DNA from: Citricoccus sp. WCRC_4
GTDB taxonomy: Bacteria; Actinomycetota; Actinomycetes; Actinomycetales; Micrococcaceae
Direction: 5' to 3'
Assembly (NCBI GenBank): GCA_026645375.1
Contig: JAPFFX010000408.1
Location: 1 to 5,428 of the forward strand
Length of the DNA stretch: 5,428 nt
A program made the position numbers and the translations under genes. Shown here piece by piece: positions 1 to 4,415 of this stretch (position 1 is the stretch's first letter; each line of letters begins with the position of its first letter). The notes under the pieces were generated by a model. It did not search any database. It was not told the DNA's origin and saw nothing but the letters and a program-made list of their open reading frames with translations.

Positions 1-80
1 CGGGCACGCCGGGAGGTCCGGGTGCCGGCGTCGCCGCCTGGCCGTCAGGGGGGCGCCCGGGAGAGCGCCGGAGGGTGGTG
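1..80. other. downstream edge of the ect cluster, no gene seen
   Basis: This GC-rich stretch after the ectC stop holds no coding region I can support. GGCGC (52-56) with GCGCC (65-69) could form a 5-bp hairpin 12 nt after the ectC stop, but no U-run follows on the minus strand, so a terminator is not convincing. Confidence 0.3.
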
Positions 81-524
81 TCAGGCCATCGCCGTGGTCT
101 CCACGTTGGCCTTCTTCGGCACCTTGCGGTCCGAGCCCTCCTGCAGGACGAGCTGGTAGACGCCGTTGGCGTCGTGCGTCTCACGGCCGGTGACCGGCGG
201 GTTGAAGACACAGGCCATGCGCAGCTCGGTGGTCGCGCGGACCGTGTGCTTCTCGTGGCCGTCCAGCAGGTACATGGTGCCGTCCCTGAGCTCGTGCACC
301 TCGCCGGTCTCCTCGTTGGTGAGGGTGCCCTCGCCCTGCACGCAGTACACGGCCTCGATGTGGTTCGCGTAGTGGAACGTCGAGGTGGTGCCCGCGTAGA
401 TCACGGTGTCGTGGAAGGAGAAACCGACGCCCTCACCCGCCAGGACCATGCGGCGCGAGCGCCAGGTCTCGGACTGGATGTCGCGGTCGGTGTCGTTCAG
501 GTCGTTCAGGTTGGTCACCAGCAT
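81..524 (-). CDS. ectC: L-ectoine synthase EctC
   Basis: EctC is a cytoplasmic cupin enzyme that cyclises N-gamma-acetyl-2,4-diaminobutyrate to ectoine with loss of water, the last step of ectoine synthesis. The 147-residue product starts MLVTNLNDL, as the family does. Residues described as iron ligands in characterised EctC (Glu57, Tyr85, His93) fall at the same numbers here, within HIEAVYCVQGEG and TMYLLDGHEKH. Trp21, Arg25, Thr40, Tyr52, Cys105, Phe107, Glu115 and His117 are also present. The C-terminus, rich in Lys and Thr after about residue 130, makes it somewhat longer than the usual 130-137 residues. The ATG is chosen because GAAAGGA (532-538) lies 7 nt upstream. It is the last ect gene in the window, 112 nt after ectB, and presumably in the same operon. 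No ectD (hydroxylase) is visible before the window edge. Confidence 0.97.
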   Translation of the reverse strand: MLVTNLNDLNDTDRDIQSETWRSRRMVLAGEGVGFSFHDTVIYAGTTSTFHYANHIEAVYCVQGEGTLTNEETGEVHELRDGTMYLLDGHEKHTVRATTELRMACVFNPPVTGRETHDANGVYQLVLQEGSDRKVPKKANVETTAMA

Positions 525-531
525 GGGTGGT

Positions 532-538
532 TCCTTTC
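532..538 (-). promoter_or_regulatory. ribosome binding site of ectC
   Basis: GAAAGGA lies 7 nt upstream of the ATG at 522-524 and fixes the ectC start. Confidence 0.75.
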
Positions 539-551
539 AGTCGGGTGGACC

Positions 552-612
552 GTTACGAGCACGGCGGAGGTAGGGACACGCCGTGCGGACCGACACTCAT
601 CGTGCTCGTAAC
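552..612 (-). promoter_or_regulatory. nested inverted repeats in the ectB-ectC gap
   Basis: GTTACGAGCACG (552-563) and CGTGCTCGTAAC (601-612) form a perfect 12-bp inverted repeat. Inside it GCACGGCG (559-566) and CGCCGTGC (579-586) form a perfect 8-bp repeat that shares positions 559-563 with the outer arm, so both full stems cannot form at once. A compromise fold keeps 552-558 with 606-612 (7 bp) and 559-566 with 579-586 (8 bp), with 587-605 bulged. In the ect transcript this would lie just after the ectB stop and 13 nt before the ectC ribosome binding site. It could act as an mRNA processing or stability element, an attenuator, or a DNA operator. There is no U-tract on the ectC side, so a simple terminator is unlikely. 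Confidence 0.6.
553..600 (-). other. possible 15-codon leader ORF before ectC
   Basis: ATG at 598-600 opens a frame reading MSVGPHGVSLPPPCS and ends with TAA at 553-555, in the 3' arm of the inverted repeat. It has three consecutive proline codons (562-570) preceded by CTA, a codon usually rare in GC-rich actinobacteria. Upstream there is only a weak purine stretch and no clear Shine-Dalgarno sequence. It may be chance; it is listed because of its position inside the alternative stems. Confidence 0.2.
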
Positions 613-636
613 CGGCAGTGGTGAAGGGTGGGAGGC

Positions 637-1935
637 TCAGGCGTTCGCCAGATCGCGGGCACCGGCCCGGTAGTCGATCTCGGTGCCGGTGACGGCGGCG
701 ACGGCGTCGGCGATGATGCCCAGGCCCCGCTCGAGCTCGGCCCGCGGGGTGGTGAGGGCCGGCATCACCTTGAGCACCTCGTCGTCGGGACCGGAGGTCT
801 CGACCAGCAGGCCATTGTCGAACGCGCGGGCGGCCACCTTGCCGGCCACCTCGGCATCCTCGAAGCGCACTCCCGCCAGCAGCCCGCGGCCGCGCACCGA
901 GGCGCCCTCCACGGAGTCGGCGATCTGCTCCAGCCCGTCATGCAGGGTGGCGATGGCCTCGGCGAGCTGACCCAGCTGGAAGGTGTCGTCCGCCCAGAAC
1001 TCCTTCAGGGTGGCCGTGGCCGTGACGAAGGCCAGGTTGTTGCCGCGGAAGGTGCCGTTGTGCTCGCCCGGGGTCCACACGTCCAGCTCGGGACGGAACA
1101 GGGTCAGCGCCATCGGCAGACCGAAGCCGGAGATCGACTTGGAGACGCAGACGATGTCCGGGGTGAAGCCGGCCTCCTCGAAGCTGAAGAAGGTGCCGGT
1201 CCGGCCGCAGCCGGCCTGGACGTCGTCGACGATCAGCAGGATCTCGTGCTTGGCGCAGAGCTCGGACAGGCCCCGGAGCCATTCCAGGCGGGCGGCGCGC
1301 ACGCCCCCCTCGCCCTGCACGGTCTCCACGATGACCGCGGCGGGCTTGTCCACGCCGGACCCGGAGTCCTCCAGGACCCGCTCCAGCCACAGGAAGTCCG
1401 CGGTCTCGCCGTCGAAGTAGTCGTCGTACGGGATCTTGGAGCTGTTGGTCAGGGGAATACCGGCCCCCTTGCGCTTCATCGAGTTGCCGGTCACGGACAG
1501 CGACCCGAGGGTCATGCCGTGGAAGGCGTTGGTGAAGGACAGGATGTGCTGGCGCCCGGTCACCTTGCGGGCCAGCTTCAGGGCGGCCTCCACGGTGTTG
1601 GTGCCCGTCGGGCCGGGGAACATGACCTTGTAGTCCAGCCCGCGCGGCTCCAGGATGACGTCCTTGAAGGTCTGCAGGAACTCCCGCTTGGCCGGGGTCA
1701 TCATGTCCAGGGAGTGCACGACCGCGTCGCTGGTGAGGTACTCGGCCACGGCGGCCTGCAGCTTGGGGTGGTTGTGCCCGTAGTTCAGGGCGCCGGCACC
1801 CGAGAAGAAGTCGAGGTACTCCGTGCCGTCCTCGGCGGTCTGGATGCAGCCCTTGGCGCGGGTGAAGACGGTGGGCCAGCCACGGCTGTAGCTGCGGACC
1901 TCGGACTCGACGGTGCTGAAGACAGTGGTATCCAT
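637..1935 (-). CDS. ectB: EctB domain: diaminobutyrate-2-oxoglutarate transaminase, with internal start
   Basis: EctB is a PLP-dependent class III aminotransferase that uses glutamate to convert L-aspartate-beta-semialdehyde to L-2,4-diaminobutyrate, the first committed step to ectoine. Counting from its own ATG it has 432 residues, the usual length. Visible hallmarks: the N-terminus TVFSTVESEVRSYSRGWP; FFSGAGALNYGHNHP (43-57); the cofactor-phosphate loop GPTGTNTVEAALKLAR (108-123); VETVQGEGG (203-211); Asp237 in VDDVQAGCGRTG, which pairs with the PLP ring nitrogen in this family; and the Schiff-base Lys266 in VSKSISGFGLP. No key residue is missing. GAAAGGGA at 1942-1949 lies 6 nt before the ATG at 1933-1935. 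The stop codon is at 637-639. Confidence 0.96.
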   Translation of the reverse strand: MDTTVFSTVESEVRSYSRGWPTVFTRAKGCIQTAEDGTEYLDFFSGAGALNYGHNHPKLQAAVAEYLTSDAVVHSLDMMTPAKREFLQTFKDVILEPRGLDYKVMFPGPTGTNTVEAALKLARKVTGRQHILSFTNAFHGMTLGSLSVTGNSMKRKGAGIPLTNSSKIPYDDYFDGETADFLWLERVLEDSGSGVDKPAAVIVETVQGEGGVRAARLEWLRGLSELCAKHEILLIVDDVQAGCGRTGTFFSFEEAGFTPDIVCVSKSISGFGLPMALTLFRPELDVWTPGEHNGTFRGNNLAFVTATATLKEFWADDTFQLGQLAEAIATLHDGLEQIADSVEGASVRGRGLLAGVRFEDAEVAGKVAARAFDNGLLVETSGPDDEVLKVMPALTTPRAELERGLGIIADAVAAVTGTEIDYRAGARDLANA

Positions 1936-2478
1936 GGTGTGTCCCTTTCGGATGGGGTCGATCTGCGGCCCGGAGAGGGGCGCGATCCGGTGCAGGTATT
2001 CGGTGTCATGTCCGTCCGGGTACATCCGGTCGGTGAACAGCGGCATGACCTCGCGGCTGGCGCCGTGGCGCTGGGCGAAGCCCGTGAACAGGGCGATGGA
2101 GGCCTCGTTGTCCGCGGTGATCGTGGTCTCCACGGCCTCGGCGGACGTGCGGGCGACGAGTGCGTCGAGCATCTTCGAGGCGAGTCCGCGGCCACGGGCG
2201 GCCTCGGAGACCGCGACCTGCCACACCATGAGGGTGGTGGGCGACTCGGGCCGCAGGTAGCCGGTCACGAAGCCGACCGGTTCGCCGTCGAGCTCGGCGA
2301 TCACTGAGGTGTCGGCGAAGTCCCTGGCCCACAGCAGGTAGGCGTAGGAGGAGTTGAGATCCAGGACCTGCGAGTCCTTCGTCAACTGCCAGAGCGCTGC
2401 ACCGTCGGCGGCCCGCAACGGGCGGAGGGTGAGGCTGTTCGGACGGGTGGTCAGTGGTGTGTCTGCATCATCTGCCAT
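637..2478 (-). CDS. ectAB: EctA-EctB in-frame fusion ORF (DABA acetyltransferase + DABA aminotransferase)
   Basis: A single uninterrupted frame of 613 codons encodes both enzymes. Residues 1-181 are the EctA GNAT acetyltransferase and residues 182-613 are EctB. The two parts meet at residues RKGHT then Met182, through a linker of about 13 residues beyond the usual EctA end (YLHRIAPL). EctB makes 2,4-diaminobutyrate (DABA) and EctA acetylates it, so the fusion would join consecutive pathway steps. The start at 2478 is chosen because a promoter -10 hexamer ends 7 nt before it and EctA homology begins within about 15 residues. The frame is open further up to 2616, but that extension is Pro/Arg-rich and unlike EctA. 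An internal ATG with a good ribosome binding site at 1935 means EctB could also be made alone. Whether the cell makes a fusion, two proteins or both cannot be told from sequence. A sequencing error hiding a stop codon is possible but would have to be a base substitution, since the frame is intact on both sides. Confidence 0.85.
   Translation of the reverse strand: MADDADTPLTTRPNSLTLRPLRAADGAALWQLTKDSQVLDLNSSYAYLLWARDFADTSVIAELDGEPVGFVTGYLRPESPTTLMVWQVAVSEAARGRGLASKMLDALVARTSAEAVETTITADNEASIALFTGFAQRHGASREVMPLFTDRMYPDGHDTEYLHRIAPLSGPQIDPIRKGHTMDTTVFSTVESEVRSYSRGWPTVFTRAKGCIQTAEDGTEYLDFFSGAGALNYGHNHPKLQAAVAEYLTSDAVVHSLDMMTPAKREFLQTFKDVILEPRGLDYKVMFPGPTGTNTVEAALKLARKVTGRQHILSFTNAFHGMTLGSLSVTGNSMKRKGAGIPLTNSSKIPYDDYFDGETADFLWLERVLEDSGSGVDKPAAVIVETVQGEGGVRAARLEWLRGLSELCAKHEILLIVDDVQAGCGRTGTFFSFEEAGFTPDIVCVSKSISGFGLPMALTLFRPELDVWTPGEHNGTFRGNNLAFVTATATLKEFWADDTFQLGQLAEAIATLHDGLEQIADSVEGASVRGRGLLAGVRFEDAEVAGKVAARAFDNGLLVETSGPDDEVLKVMPALTTPRAELERGLGIIADAVAAVTGTEIDYRAGARDLANA
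1936..2478 (-). CDS. ectA: EctA domain: L-2,4-diaminobutyrate N-gamma-acetyltransferase (no own stop codon)
   Basis: EctA transfers acetyl from acetyl-CoA to the gamma-amino group of DABA, the second step of ectoine synthesis. Recognisable family segments are LDLNSSYAYLLWARDF (residues 40-55), the GNAT strand and acetyl-CoA loop VWQVAVSEAARGRGLASKML (85-104; the RGRGLA loop binds the cofactor pyrophosphate), TITADNEASIALFTGFA (119-135) and the C-terminal HDTEYLHRIAPL (157-168). The 181-residue length up to the EctB Met is near the family norm, with about 13 extra residues at the end. There is no termination codon between this domain and EctB. It is the first gene of the cluster, and transcription probably starts at or within a nucleotide or two of its ATG, giving a leaderless message. 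Confidence 0.95.
1942..1949 (-). promoter_or_regulatory. internal ribosome binding site for ectB inside the EctA-EctB frame
   Basis: GAAAGGGA followed by 6 nt and ATG (1933-1935) is a strong Shine-Dalgarno arrangement. It is read as the codons CGA AAG GGA of the continuous EctA-EctB frame. Its presence indicates that ectB was, or still is, initiated independently. The ectC site (TGAAAGGAACCACCC-ATG) is laid out alike: both are 15 nt long and 10 of 15 bases are identical. Confidence 0.7.
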
Positions 2479-2485
2479 CCATTCC

Positions 2486-2513
2486 AACCTAACGAGCTGA
2501 GTTTCGATTTCAA
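2486..2513 (-). promoter_or_regulatory. ectA promoter, leaderless type
   Basis: On the minus strand a -35 TTGAAA (2508-2513) is followed by a 16-nt spacer and a -10 TAGGTT (2486-2491), matching the actinobacterial housekeeping TANNNT pattern. The predicted transcription start is 2478-2479, which is the A of the ectA ATG (2478) or the base before it. The transcript would therefore have essentially no leader, consistent with the lack of a well-placed Shine-Dalgarno sequence. Confidence 0.6.
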
Positions 2514-2539
2514 CCCGGGATCCGCGAAATCCGGGGGTT
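2512..2539. promoter_or_regulatory. imperfect dyad overlapping the ectA -35 region
   Basis: AACCC (2512-2516) and GGGTT (2535-2539) are exact inverted copies. The stem can be extended imperfectly inward by GG (2517-2518) with CC (2531-2532) after a 2-nt bulge. The left arm overlaps the -35 hexamer of ectA by 2 bp, the place expected for an operator. No regulator can be named from this. Confidence 0.3.
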
Positions 2540-2705
2540 CTGGGCCCCTGAAAGCCTGCGCGGGACGCGGGTGCAGGGGGCCGAACTTCCGCGGCCTGAC
2601 GCGGTTGCTCGGGCAAACACGCAGTACACGGACGACCGTCGAGGGATCTTTATCGTTTCGTTATATTCAGGGGTGGAGACGACGGCCCCCGCGGCCCCTC
2701 CCGGC

Positions 2706-2747
2706 CCCGATCGGACCGTTACACCCGGCCCGATCGGACCGTTCCAC
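2706..2747 (+). repeat. tandem 19-bp direct repeat upstream of the thioesterase gene
   Basis: The unit CCCGATCGGACCGTTNCAC occurs at 2706-2724 and 2729-2747. The first 15 bases are identical and only the N differs (A in the first copy, C in the second). The start-to-start period is 23 bp, roughly two helix turns, so a bound protein would sit near the same face at both. The second copy covers the -35 position of the promoter at 2760-2765. This suggests two operator sites; the binding protein is unknown. Confidence 0.6.
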
Positions 2748-2759
2748 GGAGCGCTCCGC

Positions 2760-2765
2760 TACATT
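2760..2765 (+). promoter_or_regulatory. -10 element of the thioesterase promoter, leaderless type
   Basis: TACATT matches TANNNT and ends 6 nt before the A of the ATG at 2772, so transcription would start at or next to the start codon. No good -35 hexamer is present at 16-18 nt spacing. That area (2737-2743) is instead the second copy of the tandem repeat, which fits a promoter needing or blocked by a bound factor. Confidence 0.45.
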
Positions 2766-2771
2766 GCTGGA

Positions 2772-3740
2772 ATGACCGCACCCCAACCCGACCGCACCCT
2801 GCCGACCTCTCCCCGGGGGACCGACACCCTCCAGGTCCCCGGCGCCGACGGCGCCCGGGACGATCGGGGCGACGTCCCTGCCGGGCGGCCGTCCCTCGTG
2901 CTGGGCCGGATGGAGCAGTTGATGCGGGTGCGGTTGTTCCGCGACCCGGAGGAGGGCGCGACCGGGGCCCGGACGGGGACGATGACGACCGGCCCCTGGG
3001 TCAGGGACCCGGACGGCCGCCCCTTCGGTGCCGCGGCGGCGGTGATCATGGACAACACGCTGGCCACGTCCCTGCACGCCGCGGAACGCCGACTGCAGTG
3101 GATCGTCACCACGGAGCTGGTGCTGAACATCCTGCGCCCGTTGCCCGCGGACGGGACCACCCTGGAGTCGTGGACCCGCACCCTGGTGGCCGACGGCACG
3201 GGCGGGATGGCCTCGGGAGCCCTGCTGGGCCCGGACGGTACGGAGTACGTCCAGGCGACCGGCTGGTTCCAGGGCGTGGACGGCAACGATCCGGCCGCCG
3301 TCGGGCACTTCGTCGCCATGGCAGGCCTGCCCATGGGACCGGACACCGAGGTCCCCCTCGGACAGGTCCTCGGCGCCCAGCCCACGACGCCGGCCCCGAC
3401 GGCCGGGCGACCAGAGGTCACCGACGCCTTCGGGGCCGGATGGGGCTTCGCGCGCAAGGACGAGTTGCGCAACCCGCACGGGGCCGTCCACGGCGGCGCC
3501 CTGAGCATGATGGCGGCGCTGGCGGCCCAGCAGGCCATGCCGGACCGGACCGGGTACGACCTTCAGTCGCTGCGGGTGATGTTCCTGCGGCCGGCCGGCG
3601 GTGAGATCGCCTCGCGGGTCCGGGTCCGGCACGCCGGCAGGTCGCTGCGGATCGTTCAGGTGGAGCTGTACGGCGCCGGGAACGGGCCCGATGCCAAGCC
3701 GTTCGTGCAGGCCGAGGCGGTCTTCCGCCCGGCCCACTGA
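2772..3740 (+). CDS. double-hotdog PaaI-like acyl-CoA thioesterase
   Basis: The 322-residue protein looks like two fused hotdog domains and probably hydrolyses acyl-CoA thioesters in the cytoplasm; the substrate is unknown. Residues 1-44 are Pro/Gly/Asp-rich and likely disordered. Domain 1 (about 45-170) contains FGAAAAVIMDNTLATS (85-100), the beta segment TTELVLNILRPLP (113-125) and a second strand GMASGALLGPDGTEYVQATGWF (parts of 145-166). Domain 2 (about 215-322) contains NPHGAVHGGALSMMAALAA (234-252) and strands LQSLRVMFLRPA and SLRIVQVELYG. The HGG signature is only in domain 2 (240-242), whereas the acidic residue expected about seven positions further is alanine there. Domain 1 has Asp94 at the matching place but no HGG. 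The ATG at 2772 is chosen for its -10 element and because homology begins well inside. An in-frame GTG at 2673 would add 33 residues. The gene is divergent from ectA and convergent with the carD-like gene. Confidence 0.8.
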   Translation: MTAPQPDRTLPTSPRGTDTLQVPGADGARDDRGDVPAGRPSLVLGRMEQLMRVRLFRDPEEGATGARTGTMTTGPWVRDPDGRPFGAAAAVIMDNTLATSLHAAERRLQWIVTTELVLNILRPLPADGTTLESWTRTLVADGTGGMASGALLGPDGTEYVQATGWFQGVDGNDPAAVGHFVAMAGLPMGPDTEVPLGQVLGAQPTTPAPTAGRPEVTDAFGAGWGFARKDELRNPHGAVHGGALSMMAALAAQQAMPDRTGYDLQSLRVMFLRPAGGEIASRVRVRHAGRSLRIVQVELYGAGNGPDAKPFVQAEAVFRPAH

Positions 3741-3748
3741 GCCTCAGG

Positions 3749-4297
3749 TCAGGCGGCCTGCTTGGCCGCCGGCTTGGCGGCCTTGCCGCGGTCCAGCCCG
3801 AGGTCCTTGAGCGGGGTGCCGTCGATGGCCTGCGCCATGACGTCCTCCGCCTCGACCGGGGTGATGTCCAGGACGATGGCCACCTCGGCGGCGAGCACCT
3901 CGACGGCCTCGCGATGCAGCATCCGCTCGGCCATGGACAGTTCCTTCTCGGCCTCGCGGCGGTGCAGGTCGCGGACGACCTCGGCCACGCGGGGCAGGTC
4001 GCCGGTGGACAGCTTCTCCTGGAAGGCCTTGATCCGGCGGGACCACTGCTGCTCGACGTGCTCGCTGGGCTTGGCCAGCAGGGACATCAGCTTGCGCACG
4101 GTGGTGTGGCTGCTGACGTCACGGACGCCGATGTCCTTGATTCCAGCTTCCGGGACGGAGATGCGCAGCCCCTTGTCCTGGATCTCCAGATCGACGTACG
4201 CCACGTCCTTTCCCTTCAATTGCCGCACCTGGCGGTCGAGCACGACCGCGGGTCCGTGGTGGGGGTGGACGACGAACTGACCGGGGACCAGACGCAT
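3749..4297 (-). CDS. CarD/CdnL-family RNA polymerase-binding transcription regulator
   Basis: CarD-family proteins bind the RNA polymerase beta subunit through an N-terminal Tudor-like domain and stabilise open promoter complexes, often at rRNA promoters, through a C-terminal helical DNA-binding domain. The 182-residue product shows the N-terminal VPGQFVVHPHHGPAVV (4-19), the strand RISVPEAGIKDIGVRDV (45-61) and then helices with WSRRIKAFQEKLSTGD (85-100), LPRVAEVVRDLHRRE (101-115) and LSMAERMLHREAVEVLAAEVA (parts of 120-140). Trp85 matches in position the Trp of mycobacterial CarD that contacts the promoter -10 edge. The C-terminus is a Lys/Ala-rich tail (GKAAKPAAKQAA) beyond the usual end of about 160 residues. 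The ATG is chosen because homology begins there and GAGAAAGG lies 12 nt upstream, a slightly long spacing. It stops 8 nt from the convergent thioesterase stop. No ispD neighbour is visible, so a second, non-canonical CarD is possible. Confidence 0.88.
   Translation of the reverse strand: MRLVPGQFVVHPHHGPAVVLDRQVRQLKGKDVAYVDLEIQDKGLRISVPEAGIKDIGVRDVSSHTTVRKLMSLLAKPSEHVEQQWSRRIKAFQEKLSTGDLPRVAEVVRDLHRREAEKELSMAERMLHREAVEVLAAEVAIVLDITPVEAEDVMAQAIDGTPLKDLGLDRGKAAKPAAKQAA
3752..3782. terminator. candidate hairpin between convergent genes
   Basis: GGCGGCC (3752-3758), GGCCGCC (3764-3770) and GGCGGCC (3776-3782) allow two mutually exclusive 7-bp hairpins with 5-nt loops. The first lies 11 nt after the thioesterase stop. 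No U-tract follows on the plus strand. The sequence also encodes the Ala/Lys tail of the CarD-like protein, so the repeats may simply reflect GCC and AAG codons. Confidence 0.25.
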
Positions 4298-4323
4298 GGG
4301 TGGGGTGCACCTTTCTCTAGACA

Positions 4324-4376
4324 AGGCCAAAGCGACACACGACAGTGACTCGTGGGCACTACCGGGAATTTGGCCT
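4324..4376 (-). promoter_or_regulatory. dyad in the carD-like gene leader
   Basis: AGGCCAAA (4324-4331) and TTTGGCCT (4369-4376) are a perfect 8-bp inverted repeat enclosing 37 nt. Inside, CACGA (4338-4342) and TCGTG (4350-4354) form a 5-bp hairpin with a 7-nt loop. If transcription starts near 4374, the outer stem would form at the very 5' end of the message. This could be a stability or control structure, but the function is unknown. Confidence 0.4.
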
Positions 4377-4380
4377 ATTC

Positions 4381-4409
4381 ATTTTCTCATTTCCCGAACA
4401 AAAAATCAA
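4381..4409 (-). promoter_or_regulatory. probable promoter of the carD-like gene
   Basis: This AT-rich patch stands out from the GC-rich surroundings. On the minus strand TTGATT (4404-4409), a 17-nt spacer and GAAAAT (4381-4386) resemble -35 and -10 elements. The start would fall near 4374, leaving a leader of about 77 nt before the ATG. TAGGCC further down is an alternative -10 but lacks the final T. Confidence 0.4.
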
Positions 4410-4415
4410 TTCCTC

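Larger units (their letters stand above)
2479..2771. promoter_or_regulatory. divergent ectA / thioesterase intergenic region
   Basis: This 293-nt stretch without a supported gene holds the ectA promoter and dyad at its left end and the tandem repeat and thioesterase promoter at its right end. In the middle, 2647-2668 is an AT-rich island with a TATATT (2662-2667) that could be a second plus-strand -10, close to an in-frame GTG at 2673. The frames open across it on both strands look like GC-driven shadows. Confidence 0.6.

Noticed and set aside
339..352. 14-base exact match CACGCAGTACACGG between ectC coding sequence and the intergenic region at 2618-2631
   Set aside because: A single match of this length is plausible by chance in GC-rich DNA. 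One copy encodes conserved EctC residues, and no structure surrounds either copy.
628..2307. Long plus-strand open frame opposite ectAB
   Set aside because: It is low-complexity Gly/Val/His/Gln-rich translation, opposite clear EctA and EctB homology. It is a GC-driven shadow.
2479..2616. Extension of the EctA frame upstream to an ATG at 2616 (659 residues in total)
   Set aside because: The added segment is Pro/Arg/Gly-rich and unlike EctA, and it would run through the well-formed promoter at 2486-2513.
2545..2673. Separated inverted pair CCCCTGAA (2545-2552) and TTCAGGGG (2666-2673)
   Set aside because: An 8-bp match more than 110 nt apart in a GC-rich intergenic region is expected by chance.
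2655..2676. Stress sigma factor (SigB/SigF-like) promoter GTTT...GGGT
   Set aside because: The spacing of 12 nt is short for such promoters and the -10 part reads GGGTGG rather than GGGTAT or a close variant.
2667..3737. Long minus-strand open frame opposite the thioesterase gene
   Set aside because: It is Arg/Pro/Gly-rich with no recognisable domain, while the plus strand encodes two hotdog domains.
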